Source of the DNA: Mixophyes australis | Lineage: Eukaryota > Chordata > Amphibia > Anura > Limnodynastidae | Length of the DNA: 64,000 nt | Direction of reading: 5' to 3' | Assembly: GCA_036250195.1 (NCBI GenBank) | Contig: JAVHZZ010000001.1 | Location: 380,911,907-380,975,906 of the forward strand | In this document: piece after piece, positions 10,632 through 22,468 of the stretch | Layout of the letters: every line of letters starts with the position of its first letter | Position numbering within the stretch: the stretch's first letter is position 1 | Translations under genes and position numbers: made by a program | Notes under the pieces: generated by a model | What the model saw: only the letters and a program-made list of their open reading frames with translations | Told to the model about the DNA's origin: nothing | The model's database searches: none

Positions 10632-11812
10632 ATGCAATTATTGTCATATTATTCATGTCCAAGCCAATTTTTTTCATCTTCTGATTACTACTGGCCTTTA
10701 TGATAATGTATGGCTTTTATTTCTTGAATTGAAAACTTTCTTGCCACTTTTTTGTAATGTTGTAAATGATGTAGAATTAACAGCCATGGCGCTGCCAGTT
10801 ATTCTCAGTTTCCCTTACTATACAAGAAATGACTTCACAGCATAATGTTATTTTTGGGTAGAGCGTGGAAAGGAAGGATTGGGTTTCTCAGATATGGTTG
10901 TGGTCAGATATACAATATGTTTTTTACACACTCATGTGCCTGCTGAATTACAGCAAAATCTAGTTTTGTTTTGCTTATCATCATCACTGCTCTATACAAA
11001 TTGTGAAAATATTTATTTGGTGTAATTTCATTTTGTGAGGCTGTCACCAGAATCTGCAAATACAAGGACTTTGTATTACGCACAACTGAGAAATATTTGT
11101 AATATTCTAAATACATTTTATGACAATGCATCAGCACAACTTTTTTTTGCTTCATTACCACTGGCACTACCGTTGATTATTTAAAACATGAGCTGGGAAA
11201 CTATAGCCTGCCATTCATATTAACATCCATGCTTTACATAGTCTGTCTATTCTCACATAAAACATACATTTAAGTACGTAATCTAAATGTATTTTAACCA
11301 AATAAACGTAGTCAATTTGGTTTCATACAAAAATATGTCAAAAATATGTGAAAATGCCCGTAAAATTCAAAACTGTTCTTTACCTTTAAAAATAGTTACA
11401 GCTTCATTTTTTTACACTAGGAAGATTGGATTGCTCATTGGTTATTTCTTGTATAAATATAAGTTTTAGATAAGTCCCCACTCAGCTTGAAAAAGACTTC
11501 AACTCTCAAATACTCTGTATCTGGTAGGGATTCCCAATAGACCCAAAAGAGGAAAAACTGAGAGTATTGCTTTTATGTTTGTTTTCTTGAATTTTAATGT
11601 GAGTTTTATGAGAAATATTATTATATTGCATAAAAACAAAGAGGGTGTTACCCTTTCTTCTTGTTTTATATGGTGAGACATATTGAAAGGAGCAACAAAT
11701 TCCCCTATAAAATTCCAATCAATGTGATACCATAAGAATCAATTGAAATGCCTAACAAAGTGGATATCAACCACAAAAAGGTGTGCTGTCAAGTATCCTC
11801 TTGGTTTTGGAA

Positions 11813-11815
<3 letters not shown>
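10632..11815. other. No recognisable feature
   Basis: AT-rich DNA with scattered short ORFs lacking motifs. No repeat boundary seen. Confidence 0.5.
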
Positions 11816-11855
<40 letters not shown>

Positions 11856-11856
11856 G

Positions 11857-11893
<37 letters not shown>
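11816..11893. repeat. (TA)n microsatellite
   Basis: Nearly pure TA with a few TG interruptions around 11850. The Ile-Tyr repeat ORFs across it are artefacts. Confidence 0.97.
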
Positions 11894-11897
<4 letters not shown>

Positions 11898-12244
11898 GTT
11901 TACTACTTGTATATTTACATTGAATCCACGTCAGAACACATATAACTTTTTATCATCGCAAATAAAGAAAAAACAAGAACAAATTTAACTATAATTTTTT
12001 TCCATTTTACCCTTATATTTGTTTTGTTTTTTTTATTTTAACATACTAACTAGATAAATAACTCTTCAATGCTTATGGTGCATATAACGTGCCCTGCTGG
12101 TTTCTGCTAGTGCTGAGATGCATGCGTGAAAGGAAGTAAACAAAGGAAATGCCGTGTTGGTCATCACTACCATCCTTCATTTACACCTGTCCTGTAGCAG
12201 GTGCAAAAAATACAACTCAGAAAGCAAGTATAGATATACTAAAC

Positions 12245-13160
12245 ACAGGATTTGAAATAAAACAAAGTGAGATAAAATAATTAGTCTTAGCGCACCTGAA
12301 AGTTATTCATTATAAGACAGTGATTACCACTTAATATGAATACCAATAAAATCGGTAAAATCAGTATATTAATAAGACAAGGTATTTTAATTAAGTATCT
12401 TTTGAGTATTAAAAACAGATAAAACATTTGTCACTTCTTAGACTTAAAACCAATATTGTGAATAGGCAATTGAGTGCTTTGTGAATAATATTACAGTCCT
12501 TATATCCATATGGTATTTATCGATGTCCACAATCTAGTGCACTCAGTGCACTGAGAGATCCCAAATGAAGTACTATTAATGGGAATAGTAAATTATTATT
12601 CACTTGGTCCTGTATTCTCCTCAGTAAAATAAATCTGTACAGTTCCTAATTACTGGTCTCTGTTAAATATTAACTCAACGTTTGGGATCTCTCAATGCAC
12701 TGAGTGCACTACATTGCGGATATTGCTAAACACAATATGGATATAAAGAGCGTAATATTATGTGCATAGCACTCAATTGACTATTCAAGGGAGAAACAGT
12801 GAGATTGTTCAGTGACTATCACCCAATATGAGATTTTCTGGCCAGAGCAATTGTTTTTATATGTTGTATCCTTATATACTGTTAGAAGATTGAGATCTTT
12901 ACCTAATACCAACGCGATAGTTACTGAGTTGTAGGATTTTAACATAACATATTGGTTTTATTGCTAAGAAGTGACAAATGTTTTATTTGTTTTTAACACT
13001 CAAAGATACTTGTTATTAAAATACCTTGTCTTATTAATACACTGATTTTACTGATTTTATTGGTATTCATTTTAATTAACAATCACTGTCTAATAATGCA
13101 TAATTTTCAGATGCAATAACACTAATTATTGTATCTCACTCTGTTTTAATTATTGAGATA
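12245..13160. repeat. Large foldback (imperfect palindrome) of about 0.9 kb
   Basis: The left arm (from about 12257, 'aaacaaagtgagataaaata') is the reverse complement, with mismatches and small gaps, of the right arm ending near 13150. Matched landmarks include 'gaataccaataaaat', 'ttaataagacaaggtatttt', 'aaaacatttgtcacttctta' and 'gtgcactcagtgcactgaga'. By eye the arms are about 80-90% identical, with a short unpaired centre near 12600-12660. No ORF of note. It is probably a foldback transposon or a MITE with very long inverted repeats; no target duplication was identified. Confidence 0.85.
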
Positions 13161-14588
13161 TGGATAACATCACATGTTGTCCAAGGAGCACCAAATCTAT
13201 CACATAGGAGGCACAAAAGAGATTAGACAGGATTTGAATTAGTTGCATCTGCGTGAATATGCCCTTACTGTGCATGGCCTAAGTTCCCTTCCCTCTTTCC
13301 GCCTCTCAAGTCATGTCAGATGCATGCGAATATGAGTTCTGTGCAAATGTCTGCAGTTGCATAAGTTTGTCTTCTGGGCATGTCCAGTGCAACATCACAC
13401 TACGCTACGGGAACAGGTATACATATGGACAATCAGGCCCTGTTTGCGCATTTATTTGCGCAAGTGCATGCAGATTTCAGCCAGGAAGCATAGGCTTATG
13501 GTGAGAGATGGTCACATTTCCAGAGTGAAGTGATTCCTACTGAAGTATGGATTATGTACACCAATGCAGGTGCCTTATTTTGCATAGCAGTGCCGAAATG
13601 ATATTTCAAATTTTAGTTTGTGGAGAGAGATTATTGTAATCATATGAATGGGTAGAGAGGTTGCATTTTTAACAGACGTTTCTTTGCATTCAGAGGGTGC
13701 ACATTCATTTTAATTTCACAAAAGGACTGGAATTTATCACCAACTCAAAGCTTGTGGAGATTGGGTCTCGCTGTATACTTTTTAATGGGACCCATTTTGC
13801 AGTTCTTTTAACTCCGGGCTTTAATTCCATTTATACAGTAAAAAAGTAATGCTCAAAAAAATCACTGTGTAGTGTCTTGTGGCCGTTCCAGGACACTATG
13901 CCGCAATTTTTTTTAGAATTGAATCTGTCCCATTGTGTCAGAACACACAATTGGTTCAACTGAACAGTGTAGAAAACGTCTGTGCCACTTCTAATTTATT
14001 TGTGAAAAAGGATTATTAATCTGGGACCAAAGTAGTATGACTCTCTCTAGTAATGCCTTATTAGTTTCAATAAGCAAGTTAGTCGACTAAATAAGCAACA
14101 TATTTGAAAATCCTATTTTTATTTATAATGTTACTGTATCCTAACAATGTATAGGTTTTGTCTTAAATTATAGTATAAATGTCTAGTTTACAGTCATTGG
14201 TGTTTTGTCTAGGCATAATATGCCTTCATTACATTTTCAGCACCCCATGTTGAGATTGCTAAGTGGTGTCATTTTGTCCTGCCTCTTTCCTGGTTTATTT
14301 AGTTCAAAGCTGTTGAGAGATATATGTTTTCTCTATGTTAGGATCAGCCCTTCCTCTGAACATATAGAGCATTCATTATAAGCAAAGTTTAATTACATCA
14401 TTGCAAGACATAACTGTGTAAATCGGATGTGCAACTAGTCAAAATTCAAACACATAAAATTGTTCAAGTAAAAAAACAGATTTATTTCAATATTAGTTAA
14501 TTTCTGCTAGTTTTCTCCATATGTTGTCAATTTAAAATGCCACTAAATCAAAGTTAAGTTTTATTTTTGTAATGAATTTCATAACTAT
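13161..14588. other. No recognisable feature
   Basis: AT-rich sequence. ORFs do not exceed 63 codons and show no motif. Confidence 0.5.
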
Positions 14589-14921
14589 GGGCTTGATTCA
14601 TTAAGGATCTTAACTTAAGAAACTTCTTATTTCAGTCTCCTGGACAAAACCATGTTACAATGCAAGGGGTGCAAATTAGTATTCTGTTTTGCACATAAGT
14701 TAAATACTGACTGTTTTTTGATGTAGCACACAAATATCAACTTTAAAACTCAGTGTACACATAAGCTATCAAGTATTTGTGTGCTACATGAAAAAACAGT
14801 TAGTATTTAACTTATGTGCAAAACAGAATACCAATTTGCACTCCTTGCATTGTAACATGGTTTTGTCCAGGAGACTGAAATAAGAAGTTTCTTAAGTTAA
14901 GGTCCTTAATGAATCAGGCCC
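14589..14921. mobile_element. Palindromic MITE, GGGCCTGATTCATTAAGG family
   Basis: Long inverted repeats: the left arm starts GGGCTTGATTCATTAAGG and the right arm is its inverse, ending 'ccttaatgaatcaggccc'. The arms also share 'catgttacaatgcaagg' and 'gcacataagttaaatactga'. Other copies lie at 23394-23713, 28884-29208 and 45951-46627, with a fragment near 45000-45138. In the 45951 copy the flanks are TAA on both sides, which suggests the PIF/Harbinger superfamily. Confidence 0.88.
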
Positions 14922-15333
14922 TTTGTTTCAATGCTTATATATACATTGGTTGCCTGTTGCTTAAGGGCCTTGGTTCTCTTCTTCTCTGGGCATTTCCCTA
15001 TCCTTTGCCAGTATTGAATCACCTTCCATGTTTTCCTACAGTTAGGTGCAAGATGAACAACAACATGTGTGAATTTCTTCCAATAAACAGCCATATGAAC
15101 AACCAAGTACACTGTGTTAAGGCATATAAGCAAATATGTCTAGACAAGAGACTGGGTGCACCAGTAAGTGCTTTTAGAAACTACTAAACATCAAGTCTTG
15201 CCTCTCCATATGATGATTCTATGCTTAGCATTTAAGTAGAGAATCCATCACATAAGTACCAGATGGTATAGACAAGTTACTATATGTGACATTGTTAGTA
15301 TATAAAATAAGCACAACATAACCGTGAAAGTTG
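14922..15333. other. No recognisable feature
   Basis: Unremarkable sequence between a MITE and a SINE. A 92-codon plus-strand ORF begins at 14909 inside the MITE and shows no motif. Confidence 0.5.
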
Positions 15334-15663
15334 TGGGCAGCACGGTGGCTCAGTGATTAGCACTTCTGCCTCACAGCACTGAGGTCATGAGTTCAATTCC
15401 CAACCATGGCCTTATCTGTGTGGAGTTTGTATGTTCTCCCTGTGTTTGTGTGGGTTTCCTCTGGGTGCTCCGGTTTCCTCCCACACTCCAAAAAATATAC
15501 TGCTGGATTAATTGGCTGCTAACAAATTGACCCTAGTCTGTGTGTGTTAGGGGATTTAGACTGTAAGCCCCAATGGGGCAGGGACTGATGTGAGTGAGTT
15601 CTCTGTACAGCGCTGCAGAAATAGTGGCGCTATATAAATAAATGATGATGATGATGATGAGGA
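15334..15663 (+). mobile_element. tRNA-derived SINE, complete copy
   Basis: Starts gggcagcacggtggctcagt. The head contains an A-box-like 'tggctcagtgattag' and a B-box-like 'gagttcaattccc', the internal RNA polymerase III promoter parts of tRNA-derived SINEs. The 3' part ends 'ggcgctatataaataaatga' followed by a (TGA)n tail, resembling L2-type LINE tails. Flanks TGAAAGTTG at 15325-15333 and 15664-15672 form a 9-bp target duplication. Two further copies are at 19620-19954 (minus) and 21667-21953 (plus). Confidence 0.88.
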
Positions 15664-16318
15664 TGAAAGTTGATTATGAAGTAAAAATCATCACACAATT
15701 TATTATCCTCCTCAATAGTGTCTTGCTACCAGTCAATATTTCAATGATGACATTTTGCAAGTGTGTGATTCAGTTGTACAATCTTCTAGGGAACAGTGGT
15801 TCATACATTGTATAGTATGTACACGGTGCAACATTTACAGATAAAAATATGGGGCATTTATTAACAAAAAAAAAAAGAAAGATGAAAATTGCTGGATTAT
15901 CCAAGGTTACCATCTCAAGGTTTAATCAAGCATGATTAAATGATGAGAACACCACATCCAGAAATAGAAACCGAGGCTGATATGCAATGCTGCTAAAATA
16001 AAAAGGTCACTGAGTCCTCAATAAGAGTGTGAGATTAAACTTGTGTTTAACAATACTGTTATTAAAAAATCATTTCAAGCTGGCATGAAAACAACTTATA
16101 TCCATATAGAAATCTGCAATACCTAATGCAACAGCAAAAGTTTCTGATATGGTCGTATACAGTAATATCTTATCTGATACACTGTATCCATGTCTGAACA
16201 ATAAAGGAAATTGGAATATATACACAATAACCCAAAGCTATAATGTGATATTGTACACCCAAAAATGTACAGAGAATCTCTAAGGAATAAGGAGGCAGGA
16301 GGGGGAGATATACAGAAG
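15664..16318. other. No recognisable feature
   Basis: AT-rich sequence; nothing supported. Confidence 0.5.
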
Positions 16319-16453
16319 CAGTGGTCGAAGTGGAAATTTAGAAGTGGCAGTATGGCTAATGTAACTGAATGGAATTTGATAGTTTTACAATGAAGGCAGT
16401 AATATAAGTGTCAGTAGGGCATACCACTGTATACCAGCCCACTTTAACCACTG
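16319..16453. mobile_element. Short MITE, CAGTGGT family, copy A
   Basis: Begins CAGTGGTCGAAGTGG and ends with the inverse-like 'cccactttaaccactg'. Its sequence, including 'gaatggaatttgatagtt', matches the reverse complement of 46931-47034 along most of the length. Flanking octamers tacagaag and tatgtaag match at 5 of 8 positions, a weak hint of a decayed 8-bp hAT duplication. Confidence 0.75.
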
Positions 16454-17566
16454 TATGTAAGGAAATGCTGATTACATGCAAACTATTATTAGTTGTAGGT
16501 CATCAAGCTTAATGAAAGAAGCCACGTAGTAGAAGCACAGAATGTGAGAAAGAATGTAGGTTTGCAGGATTTGATAAAGAAAAATAGGAAATTAGTCCAG
16601 CATTTAACGTATGTCAAATAAGATATAACAAGTACTTTTAGGGGGATCTAAGTGTGAATGCTGTAATTGTGTCTCTCTAGTCCACAGCCTGACTAACCAC
16701 TGTACTTTGGATCCATATGTTCACATATTATTTACTTTGGCCTCATTAACAGTGGGCTACAATTTTGAGGCCTAAACATAGGCAGAATCCTATGGCCCTA
16801 AAATTCCATACGTGTGTGTATAATTTGTGTTGCACATATCTGAATATGCAACTAACAAAAATCCAACATATATATGGGTCTGCATCAAAAAGAGCTCAGT
16901 GGGCCTCATTTAGAGTGGAATTTCATTTTGTGGCCCAAACTTTAAGCTTCGGCCTCAACTATACTCTATCGATGAAACTATTTGATACATTGCTACAATG
17001 AGCTCCATTGAAACAATGAAGTTCATTCATAGCCCAACAAGGTTCTATACATGAGTAATCAGAGCAATTTTCTCACATTACAACCAATCAAAGACAAGCT
17101 GCTCTGATTGGCTACTTGTATATAAAACCTATTTTATTCATTCTGCTAGGAGATAAGTCCGCATCATTTCATAGGGTTTTTATTTTATTAAATTCATCTT
17201 GGATTATAGACGACAATAAGAATTCAATGGTTTAGCAGTAAAATAAACAAAGAAATTAAGGCTTTTTGGTATGTTTATTTTTAATAATAAAAAGAAAAAT
17301 TAAATTGTGTTGGTGTCTTTATTAGTTTTCTGTGTAGAACGGTAGGTGCCAGCGGACCCTGAATGCCAAGTAATACTGTCTGTTCCAGTTCTCCAATACT
17401 CTGGCAGCCAAGTGCACATTAGTATTTCAATAAGTAAACTAATGTTTTTCTGGTTTTAACACATTACCCAAACAATCACCTGATAGGGGCATAGGGATGA
17501 GCCCCTGTGCTTTCCTGCATGGGTCTGATTTTTGCATTTTTCTCAGAGAATTGAGCCCCATAATCA
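16454..17566. other. No gene; small repeat traces
   Basis: Near 16905 'gggcctcatttagagt' looks like a MITE terminus, but I see no partner. Around 17060-17115 'atcagagca' and 'tgctctgat' form a small inverted repeat. Otherwise plain AT-rich sequence. Confidence 0.4.
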
Positions 17567-18420
17567 GGGCTGCCAAGAGGAATTCAGGACCCCGGTACAA
17601 CAACTTCATGGGGCCCCCTTTATAGTTGAGCATGGTAAAAAAGAGTGATTGGGGCGTGGCTATACATCATTGAGATGTGGCTAGCAGGTAAAAAATGCTA
17701 GACCATCCTCCTACAGAAAAAAAACCTGCATTGTTGTGCACTTCTAACTTTCAGGACATCTAGCACCATAGTGTAAAATATAAAGAATGCAGTGTGTATA
17801 TAAAGAGTTAACAATCTTGACCTGCTACTTACATTGGACAGAACAGTCATCAAAAACTGGGATTGTCCCATTAGATTCACAACATTTCACAGACTGTTCT
17901 GCTCTCTCCTACCTGTTCTTGTCACTTTCACCACCTGTGGCTGCTGGTTTCTTTAGTTGCTGTTTGTCTGGATCCTGGAATGTTGGGGGCCCTATTTGGA
18001 AAAAAATGGGTACATTTAGAAAATTCAAACCAACTCCAGCATTAAATCAATAGCACCCAAGAGTAATAATTCGGCCTTCCTCCAGCCCCAACATTAAAAT
18101 AATAGTATTCCCATTTAATAAATTAACCTATTTCCCCTCCTGCAAACAGCCCCAGCAATAAGTTAGTAGTATTTACATTTAATAAATATTTCCCGCAGCC
18201 ATCACTGCCATTAAATAATTCATAGTCACATTTAATAAAGAGACCTCATTCTCCCCAAACTCACTTCCACATTCAATAGCCGCCAAACCACCCCATCTTA
18301 AATTAATAGTCCCCACTATTAAATTGCCCCACCATCGCCCAACACAAAACAAAATAGCACCCATTAATAAGCCACCACCTACCTCACACACACTACATTA
18401 CCACAAGGCCCCTGTGCCAT
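17567..18420. mobile_element. Partial element starting CAGGGCTGCCAAGAGG
   Basis: The left end near 17567 reads 'cagggctgccaagaggaatt' followed by 'ggaccccggtac', a hAT-like terminus. From about 18050 to 18390 the sequence is a diverged repeat of 'cccccagcattaaataatag' type phrases. No right terminus is recognised before the LINE remnant at about 18430, so the copy is truncated or its end is degraded. Confidence 0.5.
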
Positions 18421-18429
18421 CATATATAT

Positions 18430-19610
18430 GTAAGAACCTAAGAGACAGTGCCACACAGGTGACAAATAATGGTCGGGTGTCACAGATTCAATAGAGTTTA
18501 AATAGAAGGAAATCATTACTGACCATTTAAACATTGCTGATATTTGTAGCTTGAATCTTTTATCTGGGGAATATACCCAGTTACACAGTCTCATTAAACA
18601 AATTGAACAATTGAGAGACTTCAATAGCAGAGTAATTTTTAAAATAAAAGTTAGTAAGACTGTCTGGCACTGGAGACTTTCTCACTGGAAGAATCTATAG
18701 AGTTGGCTAAATTTCCTGTGAAGAGAAAGGCATATTCATTTTATATTTTTGTTGAGAATCTACAGTGGGTTGATCAATGTTTGCAGAAACTGAATGATAG
18801 TGTAGATGTGGGTTTAAGGGTCATTTTCCAAATTATACAATTGAGAACAGAATGATGCAAATTCATCTGCTATAGCTTTTGGATTTAAAGTTGTAATGCT
18901 ATTCTCTGTCATTATAAAATATAGTTTAGTTTAGGCTGTTGTACTTTTAGCTGGTTAGCTAGCACAGAATCTGTCTTGTTCCCTTTTTGGTAATATGTTT
19001 TAAGTTTTCGAAAATGGTATTCTTTTCTCTGGAAGGAATATTAATTCAGATGATATTTAATAAGCTATATTTTTTGCATTCATTTAGGCATGTTTTTTGC
19101 TTGTTAAACTGTTCAATGCTGTATACCCTGGTAAGGAGCTCTATTCAGTGCTGGCTTCTCAGTCTTATTTTTCTAGCAGCTAGGTTTACTAAATGTCAGA
19201 GCCAGATTTAGACCTCATGGGGCCCTAGGCAAGATACTGGTTTGGGGCCCCCTCCCTAAAAAAATCCATAGCACTTTTTAGCATAACATATACCCCTCAG
19301 GGGATGTCTGGCAGACTTTAGCCCATGGGGGAAAGCATATAGCACTGGCCCATAAGTAGCGGCCCATTTTTAAAAGGTGGTCTCATCGCCGGCCGTGGGA
19401 GTGCCCTCTGGGGACCGCTGGGCCCTAGGCAATTGCCTAGGTTGCCTAGTGGTAAATCTGGCTCTGCTAAATGTTCTTTTATAAGGGTCTGATGAGCACA
19501 CTAGAGGGTATATGAGTTAGAGCAAATGAACTGAGAAACATCAGATCTAATATATTGTTATTGTAATGAATGATCTGGTGACTAAACCAATCGAGGCTTT
19601 ACTGACAAAT
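18430..19610 (-). pseudogene. L1/Tx1-like LINE ORF2 remnant (reverse transcriptase region)
   Basis: Read on the minus strand, several frames carry pieces typical of L1/Tx1 ORF2 between the endonuclease and reverse transcriptase domains. These are an alanine-arginine-lysine motif (VNLAARK) across the MITE insertion site, then TLNPKAIADEFASF followed by YNLENDP, then a degraded form of the 'GKSPGPDG' region near 18640-18670. Stops and frameshifts are frequent. The MITE at 19197-19466 interrupts it, and a SINE copy begins at 19620. Upstream minus-strand sequence at 19955-20700 may be the endonuclease part, but I could not confirm this. Confidence 0.72.
19197..19466. mobile_element. hAT-type MITE inserted in the LINE, perfect 8-bp duplication
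   Basis: Target duplication ctaaatgt at 19189-19196 and 19467-19474. Termini CAGAGCCAGATTTA are inverted at the two ends. Inside both ends are 'cctaggcaa' motifs like those in the larger hAT-like elements. 270 bp, non-coding. Confidence 0.9.
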
Positions 19611-19619
19611 AGTAATATC

Positions 19620-19954
19620 ATCATCCTCATCATTTATTTATATAGCGCCACTGATTCCGCAGCGCTGTACAGAGAACTCATTCACATCAGTCCCTGCCCC
19701 ATTGGAGCTTACAGTCTAAATTCCCTAATATAGAGACACACACAAACACAGGCAGACAGAGAGGGAGAGACTAGGGTGAATTTTGATAGCAGCCAATTAA
19801 CCTACCAGTATATTTTTGGAGTGTGGGAGGAAACCGGAGCACCCGGAGGAAACCCATGCAAACACAGGGAGAACATACAAACTCCACGGGAATTGAACTC
19901 ATGACCCCAGTGCTGTGAGGCAGAAGTGCTAACCACTAGGCCACTGTGCTGCCC
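19620..19954 (-). mobile_element. tRNA-derived SINE, minus-strand copy
   Basis: Reverse complement of the family at 15334-15663: (TGA)n tail at the left, 'tatagcgccactgattccgc', and the tRNA-like head at the right ending 'ccactgtgctgccca'. It interrupts the L1/Tx1 remnant. No convincing target duplication was found, partly because the right flank is a 'gatgtaata' repeat. Confidence 0.87.
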
Positions 19955-20700
19955 AATAGATGTAATAGATGTAATAGATGTTTATGTGTTAACATGTAGT
20001 CAAATCTAGCATATGGTTTATGGACATTGTAGAGGAAAATATATTTCTTAGTTGCTGGAAAGAAAACTCTCCATATATTCATATATCAAGTAGCCCATAC
20101 TGCATAAAGAGATTACATTGGGATTTTGCATAAAATTAGAGTTTATTACATTGCTTTGGATTAATCATGATGTTAGATCAATCAAGTTTAGTGTAATATA
20201 ATTCAAATCTCCACAAATAGGAACTCTTGTTTAGCTTTGTATATTGTACATCTTATTGAGACTTTTTCAAAAGAACCAGAGTTATCCTCAGGTTTTGGCA
20301 GAGAGATGGACTGTATATCTGACAAAGATATTATTGTAGGCATGCAAAATCTATTCACAAGTATTAAGTACAGTGATGCTGCCATTCTGGTTAATAATGA
20401 ATTTTATAGGATTATATCACTGACATAGGATTGTATGTTGCCATAGAAAAGTTGTTGCTTGAGAAAATTCCCTGTGTCTCAAAATAGTAGTTTGTGACAA
20501 ATCTGTGGATATTTGTAGGGATTTGTAAGGTTCAGAGAACTGGTTCTTAACTTTGAGAATTTGATCTTTAATGTAAAAGAAAAAGAATATCCGAACAATG
20601 ACCCTTTGATGCAATAGATGATGTAATGGATCTAGGTTTGCACTGTATATTATTAGGTCAGTAGCTTGCAAATCTGGGAGCAGAGATTTGAGTGTTGCAA
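19955..20700 (-). other. Possible continuation of the L1/Tx1 LINE
   Basis: It lies where the upstream (endonuclease) part of the minus-strand LINE should be if the SINE is an insertion. Minus-strand ORFs of 60 and 84 codons exist, but I see no decisive endonuclease motif. Position is the main argument. Confidence 0.3.
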
Positions 20701-21666
20701 GTATGTTGGGAGCTCCTCTGTGATAATTTGCACTGTAATGCTTCTGAACTGCAGATTATTGCTACGTGAATGATCTTCTTTGTTAAAATGTATATATATT
20801 ATTATGCCTACTAAGTCGTTACGTGATGATACTAATTACTCCACTTTCTATGTAAGAGGTTCTTCAACCCAAATTAACAATTTCTGTTTTACCTTCAGTA
20901 AGGATATTTTTTTTAAATGAACTTGCAAACTGCCTCTAAGTGATTATAGAACTGTCTTCAGGCCTTTTTTTTGTTACAGGGTTATCTCCGAGTAGAGCTT
21001 GTCCAAATGTAAAGACTTTTGATTACATTAGCGAGCATTGCCAGGACTGAAGTCTATAATCTTAGCTGCGTGGAAGCCAACAGTCTCACAGGTCAGAGAA
21101 AGTTTTCAGTTTTAAAGGTGAGCTTTTTTATATTCTTCCTCATTCCCTTTTGTTCTTAAGTGTGCCGATGTCAACAGTACTAAACCTATGACTGACATAC
21201 TTTTATTAATACAATTTATTGAGCAAATCATTACAAAAGAAGTATACAAAAGTATTATGAAAAGTGGGATAAAAAAGTTACAGCTTAGTAGACTTGGGAT
21301 GTGTGACTATGCAGAACCTTCCACAATGCTGTGCATATCCCTCGCCCAACAGTGAGCAAATATTATGTAGGTTATTACCCATCAACAATCAATGTGCTAA
21401 AATAGCCCTCCCAATATCTAGAAGGCTGGTTTCAGTGATCCAGAATCAACTTATCAAATTACACAGTTTAGCCCTTTCTAGCACTGACACACCTTGCCTC
21501 TTCTCTCTTATTTATAAACACTCCCAAAACCGTCCCATTAATACAATGATCTTATACTGCCCCTCCACTTAGTAAACTCATTATCACCATGCCTAAAAAA
21601 AGTCTGCAAGAGCATCTAAAAGAGTATATGGAATTTACTACCTGATAATGTTGGATTAATCATTGT
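20701..21666. other. No recognisable feature
   Basis: AT-rich sequence. A 92-codon plus-strand ORF at 21294-21572 shows no family motif. Confidence 0.45.
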
Positions 21667-21953
21667 GGGCAGTATAGTGGTGTAGTGGTTAGCACTTCTG
21701 TCTCACACCACTGGGGTCAATTCCCAACCATGGCCTTATTTGTGTGGAGTTTGTATGTTCTCCGGTTTACTCCCACACTCCGAAAACATACTGGTATGTT
21801 AATTGCCTGCTATCAAACTGACCCTAGTCTCTGTCTGTGTGTGTACGTATTTTAGGAAATTTAGACTGTAAGCTCTAATGGGAAGGAACTGATGTAAGTG
21901 AGTTCTCTGTACAGTGCTGCGTAATTAGTGGTGCTATATAAATAAATGATGAT
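21667..21953 (+). mobile_element. tRNA-derived SINE, third copy with internal deletions
   Basis: Starts gggcagtatagtggtgtagt and keeps 'ggccttatttgtgtggagtt' and 'gctatataaataaatgatga'. Compared with 15334-15663 it lacks part of the segment between 'gtatgttctcc' and 'cggttt', and has more substitutions, so it is an older or decayed copy. Confidence 0.85.
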
Positions 21954-22201
21954 CTAATTTTCAAATGTTCTCTGACAGCTCAACTTTGTAGAAAACTATA
22001 ACATATGTGTGAAAATCGCCCCTCTAAACTGCCACTACACTATATCTAAACTCCTCAATATGTGTTCTGAAAATTTTAATTAAGCCATATTTTTATCCTG
22101 ATAAGATCGTAGTCCCTTTTTATTTATTATCTTGGTATATGTTCTGATTAATTGTAGCAAATATGCATTCAAATATATTTTAAATATCCTATTACATCAT
22201 T

Positions 22202-22468
22202 TAGGAGTCTATTTAACAAGTGATGAAGAGCCAAAATGCTCTTTCACCAGTTTTTCTTTTTTTGAAAAATGGTTTAACGCGGGAGAAATCATAGATTTCT
22301 CTGGCATTAATTTAATTACTGGCACTAACTGCTGTCCCACTAGACCTCTTGGAGGAGGGGGGTCTTCCCCGGGGCTCCCAGAGCATCCACGACATAGTAA
22401 ATTGCAGTGGTACTGCAATTTGCAGCAATACATTGAAAGTGACCATGCTGGGGTATAAATAGACCCTA
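22202..22468. mobile_element. Probable MITE with TAGGGTCTATTTA-type ends
   Basis: The left end reads TAGGAGTCTATTTA and the right end, reverse complemented, TAGGGTCTATTTATACC. The interior contains a GC-rich block near 22350-22380 and 'attgcagtggtactgcaatt'. Similar end fragments occur inside the hAT-like elements near 3870 and 26380. No clear target duplication. Confidence 0.5.

Noticed and set aside
11743..11988. Ile-Tyr-rich ORF that could look like a membrane peptide
   Set aside because: Translation of a TA microsatellite.
13313..13504. 63-codon Cys-rich ORF, possible secreted peptide
   Set aside because: No signal peptide pattern, no conserved cysteine spacing, and the codons look like random open sequence.
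15334..15663. A functional tRNA gene
   Set aside because: The A- and B-box-like parts belong to a SINE head. There is no cloverleaf with paired arms, the copy has a LINE-like tail, and two more copies exist.
20237..20428. 63-codon ORF resembling a conserved domain
   Set aside because: No family motif is visible. It lies antisense to the probable LINE continuation.
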